Of a DNA stretch of 64,000 nucleotides, positions 34,779 through 44,202 are shown piece by piece; position 1 is the first letter of the stretch; every line of letters begins with the position of its first letter. The notes below the pieces were generated by a model. It was not told the DNA's origin. It saw only the letters and a list, made by a program, of their open reading frames with translations, and made no database searches. A program made the translations under genes and the position numbers. Origin of the DNA: a virus; IMG/VR virus record IMGVR_UViG_3300044911_002386, positions 62,001-126,000 of that record. One strand, written 5' to 3'.

Positions 34779-36662
34779 TTAAACGCCTTCCGGCTTCCAC
34801 CCGCTTGTAACACCTGTAACGCCAAATTGCTCGCCGCGGGCTAAAGCCGGGACGTAACTGCTGCCGGCCGCGTCGCTCGTTAAACCGCGGTGTACGCTGT
34901 TCAGCAGGCCTTTTTCTTGATACGACCCCAGCATGCGCGTCATCCAGTCCGGGTCGTGTGAGATGTTTGACATTCCGCGAATCATTTCAGGCTGAAACGG
35001 TGGGGGTTCTTTGTGCGCCTGCACGCTCGCGATGTTGTACTTTTTTAAGTTTTCGTTGACAGATTTACTTATTTTTGTGCCGATAGAATAATGCAGCACG
35101 GGCCGCTCAAGATAATGCCCTGTTAACGTTGTAGGGTTGCCCGCAACGCTCCCCGGGCGCGGCTGCCAGTTGCGCTCCAGCATCGAATACGGCACAACGT
35201 CTTCTGGCGCGTGGTCGCCGTATTCGTCGAGCATGCGGACATGATTCACAATGCCTCGCGACAGCAATTCGATATTTCGGCGGTGCGGGCTCATGCCGCT
35301 GTTTTTCATAACTTGCCGCATAGCTTGCGTAAAGTAACGCCGGCCCTCGCCAATACCCTTGTGCTTAACAATCTCGGCCGGATTCGGCATGCCGTCTGAA
35401 ATCGCGTCGCCGGCTTCAAGTGTGTCGCCCTTTTTAACGGCGACAGTGCGGTCGGCCCCGACGTAGTGTTCTTCGCCGTCGATGGTGACGTATACGCCGC
35501 CTTGCGGTGCTTGGCGGATCTCCTGCACTTTGCCGTCGCGCTGGGCGTGAGCGGCGCCATCCGGGTATGTCTTCGGCACCTGTACCAAGGCATTTAACGC
35601 CTTGAAGCCAGAAATAGACCCGGCACCGCCGACACCGCCAGAATGCTTCGACGACAATTGCCCCTGCGATACCGGCTCGGAGAGCGCCTGAACTGCTGCA
35701 ATTCCAACGTAGTCACCGGCCGGCGGTAGCCGGCCCTTTTCGCGAAATCCGACGTCTTTAGCGAAAACTCCGCCGTCACTCGGACCGCCCACAGTCGGGC
35801 TGCGGACAAGAATATCCTTGACGCCCATTTTTTTAATGTCTTGCAGGATTTTGGGCGTCAGGACCGTGTTTCGTTTATACGGCCCCGCAGGTCGCGAAAG
35901 CAGGGCACCTTCGTTATCCGGGTCATCGACGTCTGTAGGGAAGCCACGCTCGCTCGCTGTGCTGTTCCATTCTTCGTCATCGTCATCGTCGGCGGTAACG
36001 AGCAGGCGGTGCGCCATTTGGGTCAATTGCTTGCCGTAAAAGCCGGCGTCTGCCGTAGCCGTCTTAGTATCAATTACACCCTTGCGGGCGCCGAAGGCGC
36101 CCGCAAAATACTCGGCGGGTCTTAAGCCTCGGCTGTAACTGTGCAGCACCGGCAAAGGAATCGGATCGTTTTTGTGGTCGACATATTGCATGTCGGCACC
36201 AATGATCGAATTCAGCGAGTATTTATTGCCGACACCAGACCCCAACACCTGGTGCATCAAAGGATTATCATTACCTTTAGCCTCGGCATAAACGTCCTCT
36301 ACTAGTTTCTGCTGAATAGTTGAGGCTAGTTCTAGGATCTTCTGCGTTCGCTGTTCTTCGGAGAATTTGCCGTTCGCCATGATCGCACGCAGACCGGCAC
36401 GAGCCTTTATCTGGGCATGGCGAGCGGCAAGCGTCTGCTTAATATCTTTGAGCCCGAAAGACAGGCCGCCGGTCGTATGGGCCGACTCGTGAGCGACGTC
36501 GTGCAGCCGCTTCATGACATCTCGATATTTGTCTGGGTACTGCTCGGCTAGTTTTGTCGCCAAGGCACCCATCGTCTTTTTATCTAAGACACGATCGTAG
36601 TCCCGCAGATCTTCCGGGAGTGCGTCGTTAATCAGAATTTGACCAAGCGTGGTTTTTAACAT
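34779..36662 (-). CDS. RNA polymerase beta-prime subunit, C-terminal part
   Basis: A 627-residue protein starting at an ATG coupled by TGATG to the upstream stop. It opens with LKTTLGQILINDALPEDL, equal to the TTVGRAILWMIVP strand that follows the catalytic site in bacterial beta-prime. The bridge helix region is at about 180-221 (EYFAGAFGARKGVIDTKTAT). The trigger loop follows VGIAAVQALSEP (319-330); its His (340) matches E. coli H936, while positions equal to M932 and R933 are Leu and Ser. It completes the fused protein encoded at 37552-41925. I expect the two to form the phage RNA polymerase core. Confidence 0.88.
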   Translation of the reverse strand: MLKTTLGQILINDALPEDLRDYDRVLDKKTMGALATKLAEQYPDKYRDVMKRLHDVAHESAHTTGGLSFGLKDIKQTLAARHAQIKARAGLRAIMANGKFSEEQRTQKILELASTIQQKLVEDVYAEAKGNDNPLMHQVLGSGVGNKYSLNSIIGADMQYVDHKNDPIPLPVLHSYSRGLRPAEYFAGAFGARKGVIDTKTATADAGFYGKQLTQMAHRLLVTADDDDDEEWNSTASERGFPTDVDDPDNEGALLSRPAGPYKRNTVLTPKILQDIKKMGVKDILVRSPTVGGPSDGGVFAKDVGFREKGRLPPAGDYVGIAAVQALSEPVSQGQLSSKHSGGVGGAGSISGFKALNALVQVPKTYPDGAAHAQRDGKVQEIRQAPQGGVYVTIDGEEHYVGADRTVAVKKGDTLEAGDAISDGMPNPAEIVKHKGIGEGRRYFTQAMRQVMKNSGMSPHRRNIELLSRGIVNHVRMLDEYGDHAPEDVVPYSMLERNWQPRPGSVAGNPTTLTGHYLERPVLHYSIGTKISKSVNENLKKYNIASVQAHKEPPPFQPEMIRGMSNISHDPDWMTRMLGSYQEKGLLNSVHRGLTSDAAGSSYVPALARGEQFGVTGVTSGWKPEGV

Positions 36663-36901
36663 CACGGTGTCCAGATAATATCTTGAAGCGGCTTGGGTTT
36701 AAATTCTGTTATTTTTACAGTCTTAGTAATGCCGAGAGATCGAAGCACGGACTGGAAGTCGGGGTCATTTACCGTGGAAAACACAATTGACTCGGTCAGT
36801 TGTGTTGCCACGATAATTGGATTACCCATGTCGTCTTCAATTACGACGCTATGGGCCGGCGTGTCCGCTGGTTGCAGGTTAAATTGCGTTTTAACCCGCA
36901 T
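36662..36901 (-). CDS. Small protein between RNA polymerase genes
   Basis: A 79-residue acidic protein with beta/alpha pattern (HSVVIEDDMGNPIIVATQL, then SVLRSLGITKTVKITEF). It is coupled on both sides by overlaps, so it is co-translated with the beta-prime C-terminal part. It could be an accessory subunit of the phage polymerase; I see no omega-like motif. Confidence 0.58.
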   Translation of the reverse strand: MRVKTQFNLQPADTPAHSVVIEDDMGNPIIVATQLTESIVFSTVNDPDFQSVLRSLGITKTVKITEFKPKPLQDIIWTP

Positions 36902-37535
36902 TGCTCTCTAAACTCCTCCGTAACGCCTTGATCGCCGACGCCTTGGTATGCAGATCTAAAATCTGACCGGCATTCCAGTTGGCACCTTTCGCCATCTCAG
37001 GCGGCATAGCCTCGGGAGGCATACCACCGGGAGGCATACCAGCCGCGGCAGGGTCTTGCGGCGGAGGCGGAGCCATAGGACCGCCGGGGAGAGCCGATTC
37101 GGCAGGCGGGGCACCAGTCGTGCCCGGAGGAAGAACAAGCGACTCAGGAGCGACTTGCACGCCCATGGCGTTCATAATCGATGTTAACTGCTGTTGCATG
37201 TTGTACAGCCGCATATCGATCATCTGCATCATCTGCTCAGGCTTTAACTTCTGGCCGCCGGCCGGCGCAGCGGGAGCGGGCGCAGCCGCAGGCATCGCAG
37301 CGGGGGCGGGAGCACCTCCCATTGCAGCCATCGCGGTGGCCGGATCAACCGGTGCAGCCGGGCCGGCGGGTGGAACGGCACCCATAGCAGCCGGGTCCAT
37401 AGGCGGCGCACCGCCCATAGAAGGATCAACAGGCGGGGCTGCACCCATAGACGGGTCACCGCCGCCAGGCGGAACGACGGCCGACTTCTCGAATTGATCG
37501 CGGGCCATCGACATTAAATACGGGTTGATCGCCAT
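36891..37535 (-). CDS. Pro/Met/Ala-rich protein between RNA polymerase genes
   Basis: The start MAINPYLMSMARDQF follows GGGAGG by six bases, giving 214 residues. Residues of about 25-95 are repeats of the PPMDPSMGGA type, followed by a helix (LKPEQMMQMIDMRLYNMQQQL), another Pro/Gly-rich stretch and a basic helical end. This is the layout of a flexible linker protein with two short binding helices. Its location between the two polymerase genes suggests a role with the enzyme or its packaging; no function is known. Confidence 0.58.
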   Translation of the reverse strand: MAINPYLMSMARDQFEKSAVVPPGGGDPSMGAAPPVDPSMGGAPPMDPAAMGAVPPAGPAAPVDPATAMAAMGGAPAPAAMPAAAPAPAAPAGGQKLKPEQMMQMIDMRLYNMQQQLTSIMNAMGVQVAPESLVLPPGTTGAPPAESALPGGPMAPPPPQDPAAAGMPPGGMPPEAMPPEMAKGANWNAGQILDLHTKASAIKALRRSLESNAG

Positions 37536-37551
37536 GAAAGCCTCCCTGTGT

Positions 37552-40500
37552 CTATTTATCTTCCACAATGTGTACGGGCGTGTCTACGTTGATTTCGCCG
37601 CGCCGGTAAGCCGCCACAGCCTCTAGTTTGCTTTTAAACACGCGTGGTTTACTGCGTTGATTTATTCTACTCGATGCTAGGTACAGCCCAGTCTGGTAAT
37701 CCTTGTTTGGAACGTAGTGAGCCTTGAAGCTGGACGTACTAAACAAGTTCTTACTAGGTAACATCTTATCAAGTGCTTCTTTTGCCGCCTCATTTGTGCT
37801 GGGAACGTGATATTGCATAGCGTCCCCGTCAAAATCTGCACCAAACCCCTTCGTGATTACCGGGTTAACCTCCATGACCTTATTTTTGGTCAAGCGCGGT
37901 TTAAATGCCATCACGCCGTAGCGGTGCAAGACGGGCGCCCGGTTAATTACAATGGGCTTAGCGTTCATCTGGGTGTTTAATTCGTCGAAGGCGGCTTTGT
38001 TTTTGTCTTCAACAGCCTGGAGTGCCTGCATTCGAGGTAAGCCACGACGAACAAGGCCGCGAATAACAAACGGCTTGTAGATATCCCAGGCTTTCTCTTC
38101 AGGCAGGGCTACTTCGTCCATATCCAGATCAGAGTTCGGCGTAATGACAGCGCGGCCGACCAAGTCAACAGTGCTCGAAAGCAGTTTTCGCTGCATGGTG
38201 CCGAATTTAGGACTGTCGCCGAAGATCTTGGCTAAAAACCCCTGGACGTTCTTTTCGACGTTCTTGGGGTTAGTCGGAGCACCTAAGCCAGTCACACCCT
38301 TCATTGAGTTGTAAACAGCCAGCCGCTCGTCGCCATAGTCTGATAAGGCCCCAGATGCTTCTTTCAGTGTTGAATTAGCATCAAATAACTCTTTGTAAAG
38401 GTAATTGGGGTTATCTACGAGCGGGAGCTTCTTTGGCCCCATCGTCGACACAGGGCGGAAAGCAGGCGGAATAACTGGAACCTGATTAATCATCCAGTCT
38501 TTCGGATGGATATTGGTCGATTCGGCTGACTTAAGGAATCCAAGGCGCCGAACAGCCTCATCCCGAACTGTCTTCCGACCAGACTTGATGTCTTCCCTTG
38601 CCTGCTCGATGGCTTTAGGGAGATTAATGCTGGCCAGGGCTTGTTGAATAGCCTTGGGGCCTGTTGCGTCACCCAGTTGTTCCCGGCCGGCCAAGATCCC
38701 CAGGAATTTCTTCTCTGTCAGGCCCAAGACGCGGCGAATAGGTTCTTCCATGACGGGATTGGGCATCGGCTCTTGAAGCGTAATCTTTGCCCACCGACTG
38801 CCGCCATGACCGCCCGTAAGTGACTCATCAAACAAGCCGCCTTTAATGGGCTTGAGATTTCCCTTCCAATCGACAGTCTCGGCGCTCTTGAGTTCCCGGT
38901 CGCCTGTAAGGGCCGCGGCGTCTTTGTCTGTCATGGCCATAATGTGCGTCTTGGTTCCAGTCCGCACAGTATTGATGCCAGCACCCTTTAATTGATTTAC
39001 GAACTTCTCATACACGTGTGGAACCTTGGGCAGCGGAGCGTCATACCCGGCCATGAATTGCGACCAGTACTCAGGGTTCGCTTGGCCACGTACCATCTTG
39101 GCGTCGCGGATTACTTTGCCAGCACCGTGCGAAAGCAAAGCCCCCAGTTCCAGCATGCCGACACGCTTTGCACCCTCAGAGCCGCCTTTGGCCGGTGTAC
39201 CTTCGGCTGTATAACCCGCCATCGCTCGGCCCTGGCCTTTGGATTCAGCCGTGTGGTGCAGTTTCATGAAAAACCGCTGGCCAGTTAATATTCCAGGAAT
39301 TTTATGGCCGCTCTCTGGGTTAATAACTTCTTCGGTGTCAGATAACCCGTGCTTGGCGAGTTCCTGCTGTGCAAACTCGACCAGGTCTTTCTCACTGTCG
39401 AAATCTTTGATCTTGTACGGTTTACCGGTCTTAGCCGCGACTTTACCCAACGCTGCTTCAATAATCTGGGCAGGGTTCACGCGTGAAATTAAACCAAGCG
39501 GGCTGACAAGCACTTCAAATGGGTTGCCGTCTTTGTCGTGCGGCATTTGATTATCCGGCACAACTTCCGCAATGACGCCCTTATCCCCGTAGCGACCAGT
39601 TAACTTATCGCCCGACTCCATCTGGGCCTGGCTCTTTACAACCACGGACACGCCCTTCTTTGTGTGCTCGACGTCAGTGACAATACCTGGCGAATGATGG
39701 TCCCAGGTCAGCGTGTCATTCGAGAAACTACCTGCCCGGCCGCGGTGCACTTTTCCGTACACCTGTTCTTTCTTTTTGGCGACTAGCACTAACGGGTCGC
39801 CGAAGTTGACGGTCGTGCCTTTTTTGATCGCGCCCTGGTCGTCAAAGTTATCGAGCAGTTTTTTGTCGTACTCACTGGGAAACAGACTGACAAACGCCTT
39901 TTTACCGACGTGCGTGTTGTCGTCCCACTCGGCCTCGTTCTGGTACATGTGCTCAGACGTTAGGCGCTTGGCCGCGGATTCCGAGATCACGATGGCGTCT
40001 TCGTAGTTCTTGCCGCGGAAAGGCACATACGCCACACGCATATTCATGCCGAGGGCTGCCGCTCCGCTCTTATCGGTAAAGTTGCTTGTGGCGATAATCT
40101 GGCCGGGTTTAATCACGTCGCCGGGCTGAACGGCTGCTTTTTGCGTCCAGAACGTCTTCCGATTAAACGGCATGTCGTTGTACAAGTCGACGGTCTTTTT
40201 CGTACCGTCACGCAGCCGAAGAACAATGTTGTCGGGTGTAACCTGTAGCACCTCGGCAGGCTCGTCTGCTTTAACCGTGCCCATCTTGGCGCCGATCAGA
40301 TCTTCGTGCGATATGTTCTCGTCGTCATTTGTAGCAGACTGTACGAGCGGGGCTTCGGCGTTTACGAGCGGCAAAGCCTGTGTAAACATTCGAGCGCCCA
40401 TGATCACGCGCTGCCCTTTGACCATAGACTTCATCGGCACCATGTTTGTAAGTGCCGAGAAAGTGTTGTCCATGTTCGGAACGGTGTACTGTGCGTCTTT

Positions 40501-41925
40501 CCGCGGTACATACTTAATCTTGCCGCCAACTAGTGCCGCAACCATCGGAAGATCTGACTTGTCTTCACCGGGGAACATCAGCGGCATGTCCGTAAGTTCT
40601 TGCGGCGTTTTGTATTCGGTTTTCCCGGTGTTTGCATTCCGCACCGGGATTACGAACGTATGTAAGTTTTTCCCGCTTTTTCGTGCCCCGGCGGCAAAGC
40701 GCATGTCCACGCCGACCTTGCCAGATTCCGGCGTACGCAAATAGTCAATGAATCCGAAATGGCTTGGCTGCACCGAGCGCGATTCGGCCGGGATGGCGTC
40801 CATGCTGCCGATCCCGCCTTCGCCGAGCCGGGTGACGCGCGTTTGGTGGTCAAAGATTTCGGCCGGGTTGATTTCTTCAAGACTTGATCCAAGGCCGGAC
40901 CCTAAAAGAGCGGCCTGAATCGACTTATTGAACACGCCAGTCGGAATGTGGTCTAAAGATTTTTTTGCCGTGGCTTTCCAGAGCAGTTGCCGCAGCACCG
41001 AGCGGTCTTTAACGAAACGCTCTGCCAGCAGGTCCTCGGGGCCGAACACAGACTGAAACGCCATGCTGTCTCGATCGTCCGAGTCCGCCTCTTTGCGATT
41101 AACGGCAATCAGTTTTTTCGTGATGTCGAGAATGGCGTCAGGCGTTAAATTTTTGTACGGCTTGCCCAGCGTTCGACTAGTGACTTCTTCGTCGAACTCT
41201 GTTTTGTTGAACTCAGTGGCAATAGCCTTGATCTTCGCCAGTTCATCCGCTTTCGGATCTGGCGAGTACACAAGGCGCTGATAAAGTTTGTCGAGTGTTC
41301 CGGCGTCACCTTGCTGCATGTTGACAGCAGTGATCTCGTTACCCCAGGTATCACGCAGTTGTTTGTCTGTGACACCAAGAGTTTTCAAAAGCGGCATCAG
41401 CGGAATCTGCGCCTGCCCAATTTGAATTTTGAACACACCAGTTTGCGGGTCTAAGTAGTACCGGTGCGAACGGCCTTTACCTGGAAGCGTGTTAACGTGG
41501 GCCTCTAACTCGCCGTTGTCTTTTTGTCTGGTAAACACGCCGGGACGCAAACGTAATTGATGAGCCAGCGTGTATTCGACGCCCTTGTTCACGAATGTGC
41601 CGGAGTCCGTTAAGTACGGCACACTGGCTAACGTGACGGGCCGATTGGCGACGGGCGTATTCGTCTTGTTATCCGTCAGCGTCCATGTGCCACGGAGTTT
41701 TCGCGACAGGTTGCCGCGTGTAAGCACAGCACGCTTTTGATCGGCTTTGGTAAACGCTTCCGGGCCGTCGTACGCTACGTCGTTTAATTGCAGCGTGTAC
41801 AGATCGTTTTTAATTGGCTCGATGCTCTGTGCACTCTGCAAAGCATTGTTAAAAATGCTTTGACGCAAAGCGGGAACATCGCCAAATTCGCGGGGCTGTT
41901 CTTGAGGCGCGTTTAAGGGCAGCAC
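37552..41925 (-). CDS. RNA polymerase beta / beta-prime N-terminal fusion
   Basis: A 1457-residue protein; the GTG start lies six bases after GGAGG. Residues of about 1-1000 align in order with bacterial beta: PYLTDSGTFVNKGVEYTL (103-120), fork region, NYEDAIVISE (640-649), and GDKLTGRYGDKGVI (772-785) with both active-site lysines. At about 1010-1031 beta-prime begins (LKPIKGGLFDESLTGG), then the PPAFRP region and NRAPVLHRYG. The metal site is GADFDGD (1362-1368): the three Asp are present, but the usual first Asn is Gly. It ends soon after, where the separate C-terminal gene takes over. No intein is visible. Enzymes of this kind let a phage transcribe its genes independently of the host. 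Confidence 0.93.
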   Translation of the reverse strand: MLPLNAPQEQPREFGDVPALRQSIFNNALQSAQSIEPIKNDLYTLQLNDVAYDGPEAFTKADQKRAVLTRGNLSRKLRGTWTLTDNKTNTPVANRPVTLASVPYLTDSGTFVNKGVEYTLAHQLRLRPGVFTRQKDNGELEAHVNTLPGKGRSHRYYLDPQTGVFKIQIGQAQIPLMPLLKTLGVTDKQLRDTWGNEITAVNMQQGDAGTLDKLYQRLVYSPDPKADELAKIKAIATEFNKTEFDEEVTSRTLGKPYKNLTPDAILDITKKLIAVNRKEADSDDRDSMAFQSVFGPEDLLAERFVKDRSVLRQLLWKATAKKSLDHIPTGVFNKSIQAALLGSGLGSSLEEINPAEIFDHQTRVTRLGEGGIGSMDAIPAESRSVQPSHFGFIDYLRTPESGKVGVDMRFAAGARKSGKNLHTFVIPVRNANTGKTEYKTPQELTDMPLMFPGEDKSDLPMVAALVGGKIKYVPRKDAQYTVPNMDNTFSALTNMVPMKSMVKGQRVIMGARMFTQALPLVNAEAPLVQSATNDDENISHEDLIGAKMGTVKADEPAEVLQVTPDNIVLRLRDGTKKTVDLYNDMPFNRKTFWTQKAAVQPGDVIKPGQIIATSNFTDKSGAAALGMNMRVAYVPFRGKNYEDAIVISESAAKRLTSEHMYQNEAEWDDNTHVGKKAFVSLFPSEYDKKLLDNFDDQGAIKKGTTVNFGDPLVLVAKKKEQVYGKVHRGRAGSFSNDTLTWDHHSPGIVTDVEHTKKGVSVVVKSQAQMESGDKLTGRYGDKGVIAEVVPDNQMPHDKDGNPFEVLVSPLGLISRVNPAQIIEAALGKVAAKTGKPYKIKDFDSEKDLVEFAQQELAKHGLSDTEEVINPESGHKIPGILTGQRFFMKLHHTAESKGQGRAMAGYTAEGTPAKGGSEGAKRVGMLELGALLSHGAGKVIRDAKMVRGQANPEYWSQFMAGYDAPLPKVPHVYEKFVNQLKGAGINTVRTGTKTHIMAMTDKDAAALTGDRELKSAETVDWKGNLKPIKGGLFDESLTGGHGGSRWAKITLQEPMPNPVMEEPIRRVLGLTEKKFLGILAGREQLGDATGPKAIQQALASINLPKAIEQAREDIKSGRKTVRDEAVRRLGFLKSAESTNIHPKDWMINQVPVIPPAFRPVSTMGPKKLPLVDNPNYLYKELFDANSTLKEASGALSDYGDERLAVYNSMKGVTGLGAPTNPKNVEKNVQGFLAKIFGDSPKFGTMQRKLLSSTVDLVGRAVITPNSDLDMDEVALPEEKAWDIYKPFVIRGLVRRGLPRMQALQAVEDKNKAAFDELNTQMNAKPIVINRAPVLHRYGVMAFKPRLTKNKVMEVNPVITKGFGADFDGDAMQYHVPSTNEAAKEALDKMLPSKNLFSTSSFKAHYVPNKDYQTGLYLASSRINQRSKPRVFKSKLEAVAAYRRGEINVDTPVHIVEDK

Positions 41926-41928
41926 GGC

Positions 41929-42951
41929 TTACCTCCCTGAAAGGGCGGCGAGTGCGTCCGGATCTACGTACGGCGTTTGATTCAGTTCCTGCAGGCGGGC
42001 TTTCGAGTTGCGTGCCCGCATTAAATTCTCCGCCTTGGTGCGTGACTTTGTCTGGTCATACATGTACTTTGCCCCGAGTGCGCCGGTGCCAAGTGCAGTT
42101 AACAAAGCGGCGGTCCACGCATTGTTGCCAGTTTCTTGTACGGTACGTGCGGCGGCAATCCCTGCATTTTCAAGTGCTCCGGGCCCGCCTGGTTTGCTCA
42201 AACCCAACCCCTGCGACATACGAGAGAAAAAGCCCGGAGGTGCCGGTGGTGCTTCGGCTTGCTTCATACAGGCGTAAACATTGTCAAGTTCCGCCGCTTC
42301 TTTGCCGGTTAACGCATTAAAGTAAGCACGGCGAGCCGTTTCGACTTCGTCTTCAATATCTTTTTTACGCTTATCAGCCGACATCGAGTTAACAAGTTGC
42401 ATGCCGCCGTAGCCACCGCCCATCGCCGCAATAATGTTCGCGGCTTGCCGCCAGCCGTGCTGTGCAGTATTTAGACTCGGTGGTGCATTTGGGTCAAAAG
42501 TCGGCCAGATGGCAGAAGGGATAAATTGCGTCGGGATTAAATTTTTCGACAGCGATTCTTGAAAGTTCGCCATTAGTCCGCCGGCAGACGCATCCGCGGC
42601 TAACTTAAATGACGGCATCGTCATATTTTTCGGCAGCCAACTGGTCTCTTGTTTTTTGGCTACTTGTTTCCGTTTACTGATTTTTTGCTTTTTTTGCGGG
42701 GCCGCTTCGGGAGACGGGTTGTGCAGCAGTCCTTGTAACTCAGACAACTGCGAAGAACCAGCACCATTAATAAGGTGATACAGTGCCGTACCACCAGCAC
42801 CAAGCCCAAGCCCCCAGAGAGCGCTATTTATTAACTCTTTACCGTATTGCTGGTGATACGGCCGCGCGGCTTCCGAGTCGGCCGGCACGCCTACGTTAAA
42901 TTTTGCACCTTCGGCGTACTCGGCCAAATTTTCAGCGTGTTTCGTAGTCAT
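41929..42951 (-). CDS. Glycine-zipper membrane/virion protein
   Basis: A 340-residue protein with a glycine-rich hydrophobic helix near residues 43-62 (ALWGLGLGAGGTALYHLI), a Lys-rich stretch (KKQKISKRKQVAKK), a second Gly-rich segment near 175-190, and a C-terminal hydrophobic helix (AALLTALGTGALGAKYMY). It ends four bases before the polymerase fusion start, whose ribosome binding site lies inside its last codons. Its topology is similar to other glycine-zipper proteins here. It may be a virion protein that inserts in the host membrane. Confidence 0.52.
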   Translation of the reverse strand: MTTKHAENLAEYAEGAKFNVGVPADSEAARPYHQQYGKELINSALWGLGLGAGGTALYHLINGAGSSQLSELQGLLHNPSPEAAPQKKQKISKRKQVAKKQETSWLPKNMTMPSFKLAADASAGGLMANFQESLSKNLIPTQFIPSAIWPTFDPNAPPSLNTAQHGWRQAANIIAAMGGGYGGMQLVNSMSADKRKKDIEDEVETARRAYFNALTGKEAAELDNVYACMKQAEAPPAPPGFFSRMSQGLGLSKPGGPGALENAGIAAARTVQETGNNAWTAALLTALGTGALGAKYMYDQTKSRTKAENLMRARNSKARLQELNQTPYVDPDALAALSGR

Positions 42952-42954
42952 GCA

Positions 42955-43308
42955 TCAACTCTTTTTTGTTGGCAACATTCCGTATACCTGGAACCACTCT
43001 AACCAGACGCGGTAATGATTATTTTCCTCGTCCCAGTGGTCGCTGCGTTTAAGCAGCCTATACCAGCCGTTTACTATTTTATCGTTTATCTCGTCAAACT
43101 CTGCTTTTTGCTTTTCGTCCCACAAAACAAACATTTTTGACTTAAAGTCGTACTGCAGTTCAAGATTTTCAACCTCATCCTGCTTAAGATTTCCAAGTGC
43201 AGCATCACTACCAATAACCGGAAAACCGTCCATCGTGCCCGGCCAATTCAGAGCATGCTGCCCGTGCTGGCCGCCACCAACTTCTGCGTGATATTTACGC
43301 GTGCTCAT
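42955..43308 (-). CDS. Conserved-looking protein, unknown
   Basis: A 117-residue, aromatic-rich, acidic protein. The C-terminal half (KIVNGWYRLLKRSDHWD, then YRVWLEWFQVYGMLP) has many Trp/Tyr. No signal peptide or known motif. Start overlaps the stop of the upstream gene (ATGA). I do not recognise it. Confidence 0.58.
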   Translation of the reverse strand: MSTRKYHAEVGGGQHGQHALNWPGTMDGFPVIGSDAALGNLKQDEVENLELQYDFKSKMFVLWDEKQKAEFDEINDKIVNGWYRLLKRSDHWDEENNHYRVWLEWFQVYGMLPTKKS

Positions 43309-43697
43309 ATGCTCCTGCTTTGTCGGTATTTCTGTGCTTTCCGGTTAGCTTTAGCCCGGGCAGCGTAGATCTTGTAGGTGTCCGCAAGTTCCATAGCTTT
43401 AATGTCATCGGCTGAGATGTCGGGTTCTGTAACCCGTGCCGCGCCGTAACCAAGGCCAGCACCTATGCCCAGCCCGGCGGCAGCTGGCAGACCAAGTGCT
43501 GTACCCGTCACGCCAGGTGCCTGGCTCGCAAGCCCAATACCACCGCCAAGTAACAGCGTCGGTAAAATGTAGTTCATGTAGGCTTTTTTCTCAGCTGCCA
43601 GTTTAATGCGCTGCTGTAGTTGATCGCCGTTTAGACCCTCTTCGGCGCAGCGGGTAATGAACCCGAGCCGAAAAGCCTCGTTAGGGGTCATGTCCAT
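43305..43697 (-). CDS. Small glycine-zipper membrane protein
   Basis: A 130-residue protein with an N-terminal amphipathic region (NEAFRLGFITRCAEEGL) and two hydrophobic Gly-rich helices, about 42-58 (ILPTLLLGGGIGLASQA) and 68-84 (GLPAAAGLGIGAGLGYGAA), then a basic C-terminus. This is a two-helix membrane hairpin. Size could fit a holin, but the family resemblance is to other glycine-zipper proteins in the window. Confidence 0.55.
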   Translation of the reverse strand: MDMTPNEAFRLGFITRCAEEGLNGDQLQQRIKLAAEKKAYMNYILPTLLLGGGIGLASQAPGVTGTALGLPAAAGLGIGAGLGYGAARVTEPDISADDIKAMELADTYKIYAARAKANRKAQKYRQSRSI

Positions 43698-43698
43698 A

Positions 43699-44193
43699 TT
43701 AAAAATCTCCCGGCAAAATCAGTTTCTTTGGTGCGGATTGCCCGGCAGTAAAGTCCGGGGTTACGTGCTTTCCAGTATCTTTCCCGATCGGTAAAACACC
43801 GGGCAGTGCCGTATTAAAATTAGCACCGCTGGCCAAAGATATCTTACTCTTTTTGCCGGGGCGATGTCGCCTAAACCACTCGTCGACTACAGGGTCATTT
43901 CGGTCTCCCTGCTCGCGGGCCTCCTGGGTGCAGGCCACCATATTATCAATAGCCTGCTGTAAATCCATGCGATCCGCGGAAAGCCAGGAAGCTTTACTCG
44001 GGTTTGTGGCGGCAATGTGCCGCAGTCGCTTGGCTTCGTCGCTCAGTGCCTGCGCTCGCAAAAGAAACTCTTTGCGGGTTAGCACAAAAAAATCGCCGGT
44101 GTCTTCGTCATGAAGACAAACAAAGCCGTTCTGAGCGTAGAACTTTAACCCCCGGAAAGTGTAACACTTTCCAGTAATTTTCTGGACAGACAT
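43699..44193 (-). CDS. Unknown protein
   Basis: A 164-residue protein with a beta-rich N-terminus (CYTFRGLKFYAQNGFVCLHD), a central helical region and a Gly/Pro/Lys-rich C-terminal tail. The GGAAAT site is weak. No motif recognised. Confidence 0.57.
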   Translation of the reverse strand: MSVQKITGKCYTFRGLKFYAQNGFVCLHDEDTGDFFVLTRKEFLLRAQALSDEAKRLRHIAATNPSKASWLSADRMDLQQAIDNMVACTQEAREQGDRNDPVVDEWFRRHRPGKKSKISLASGANFNTALPGVLPIGKDTGKHVTPDFTAGQSAPKKLILPGDF

Positions 44194-44202
44194 GTAATTT
44201 CC

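Noticed and set aside
36662-37551. Group I/II intron or intein as cause of the split beta-prime gene
   Set aside because: The region between the halves holds two genes with their own starts and no splice-like or ribozyme features, and the C-terminal gene has a coupled start codon of its own.
43305-43697. Firm holin call for the 130-residue glycine-zipper protein
   Set aside because: Topology would fit, but its sequence groups with other glycine-zipper proteins, and better holin candidates are at 48069 and 51829.
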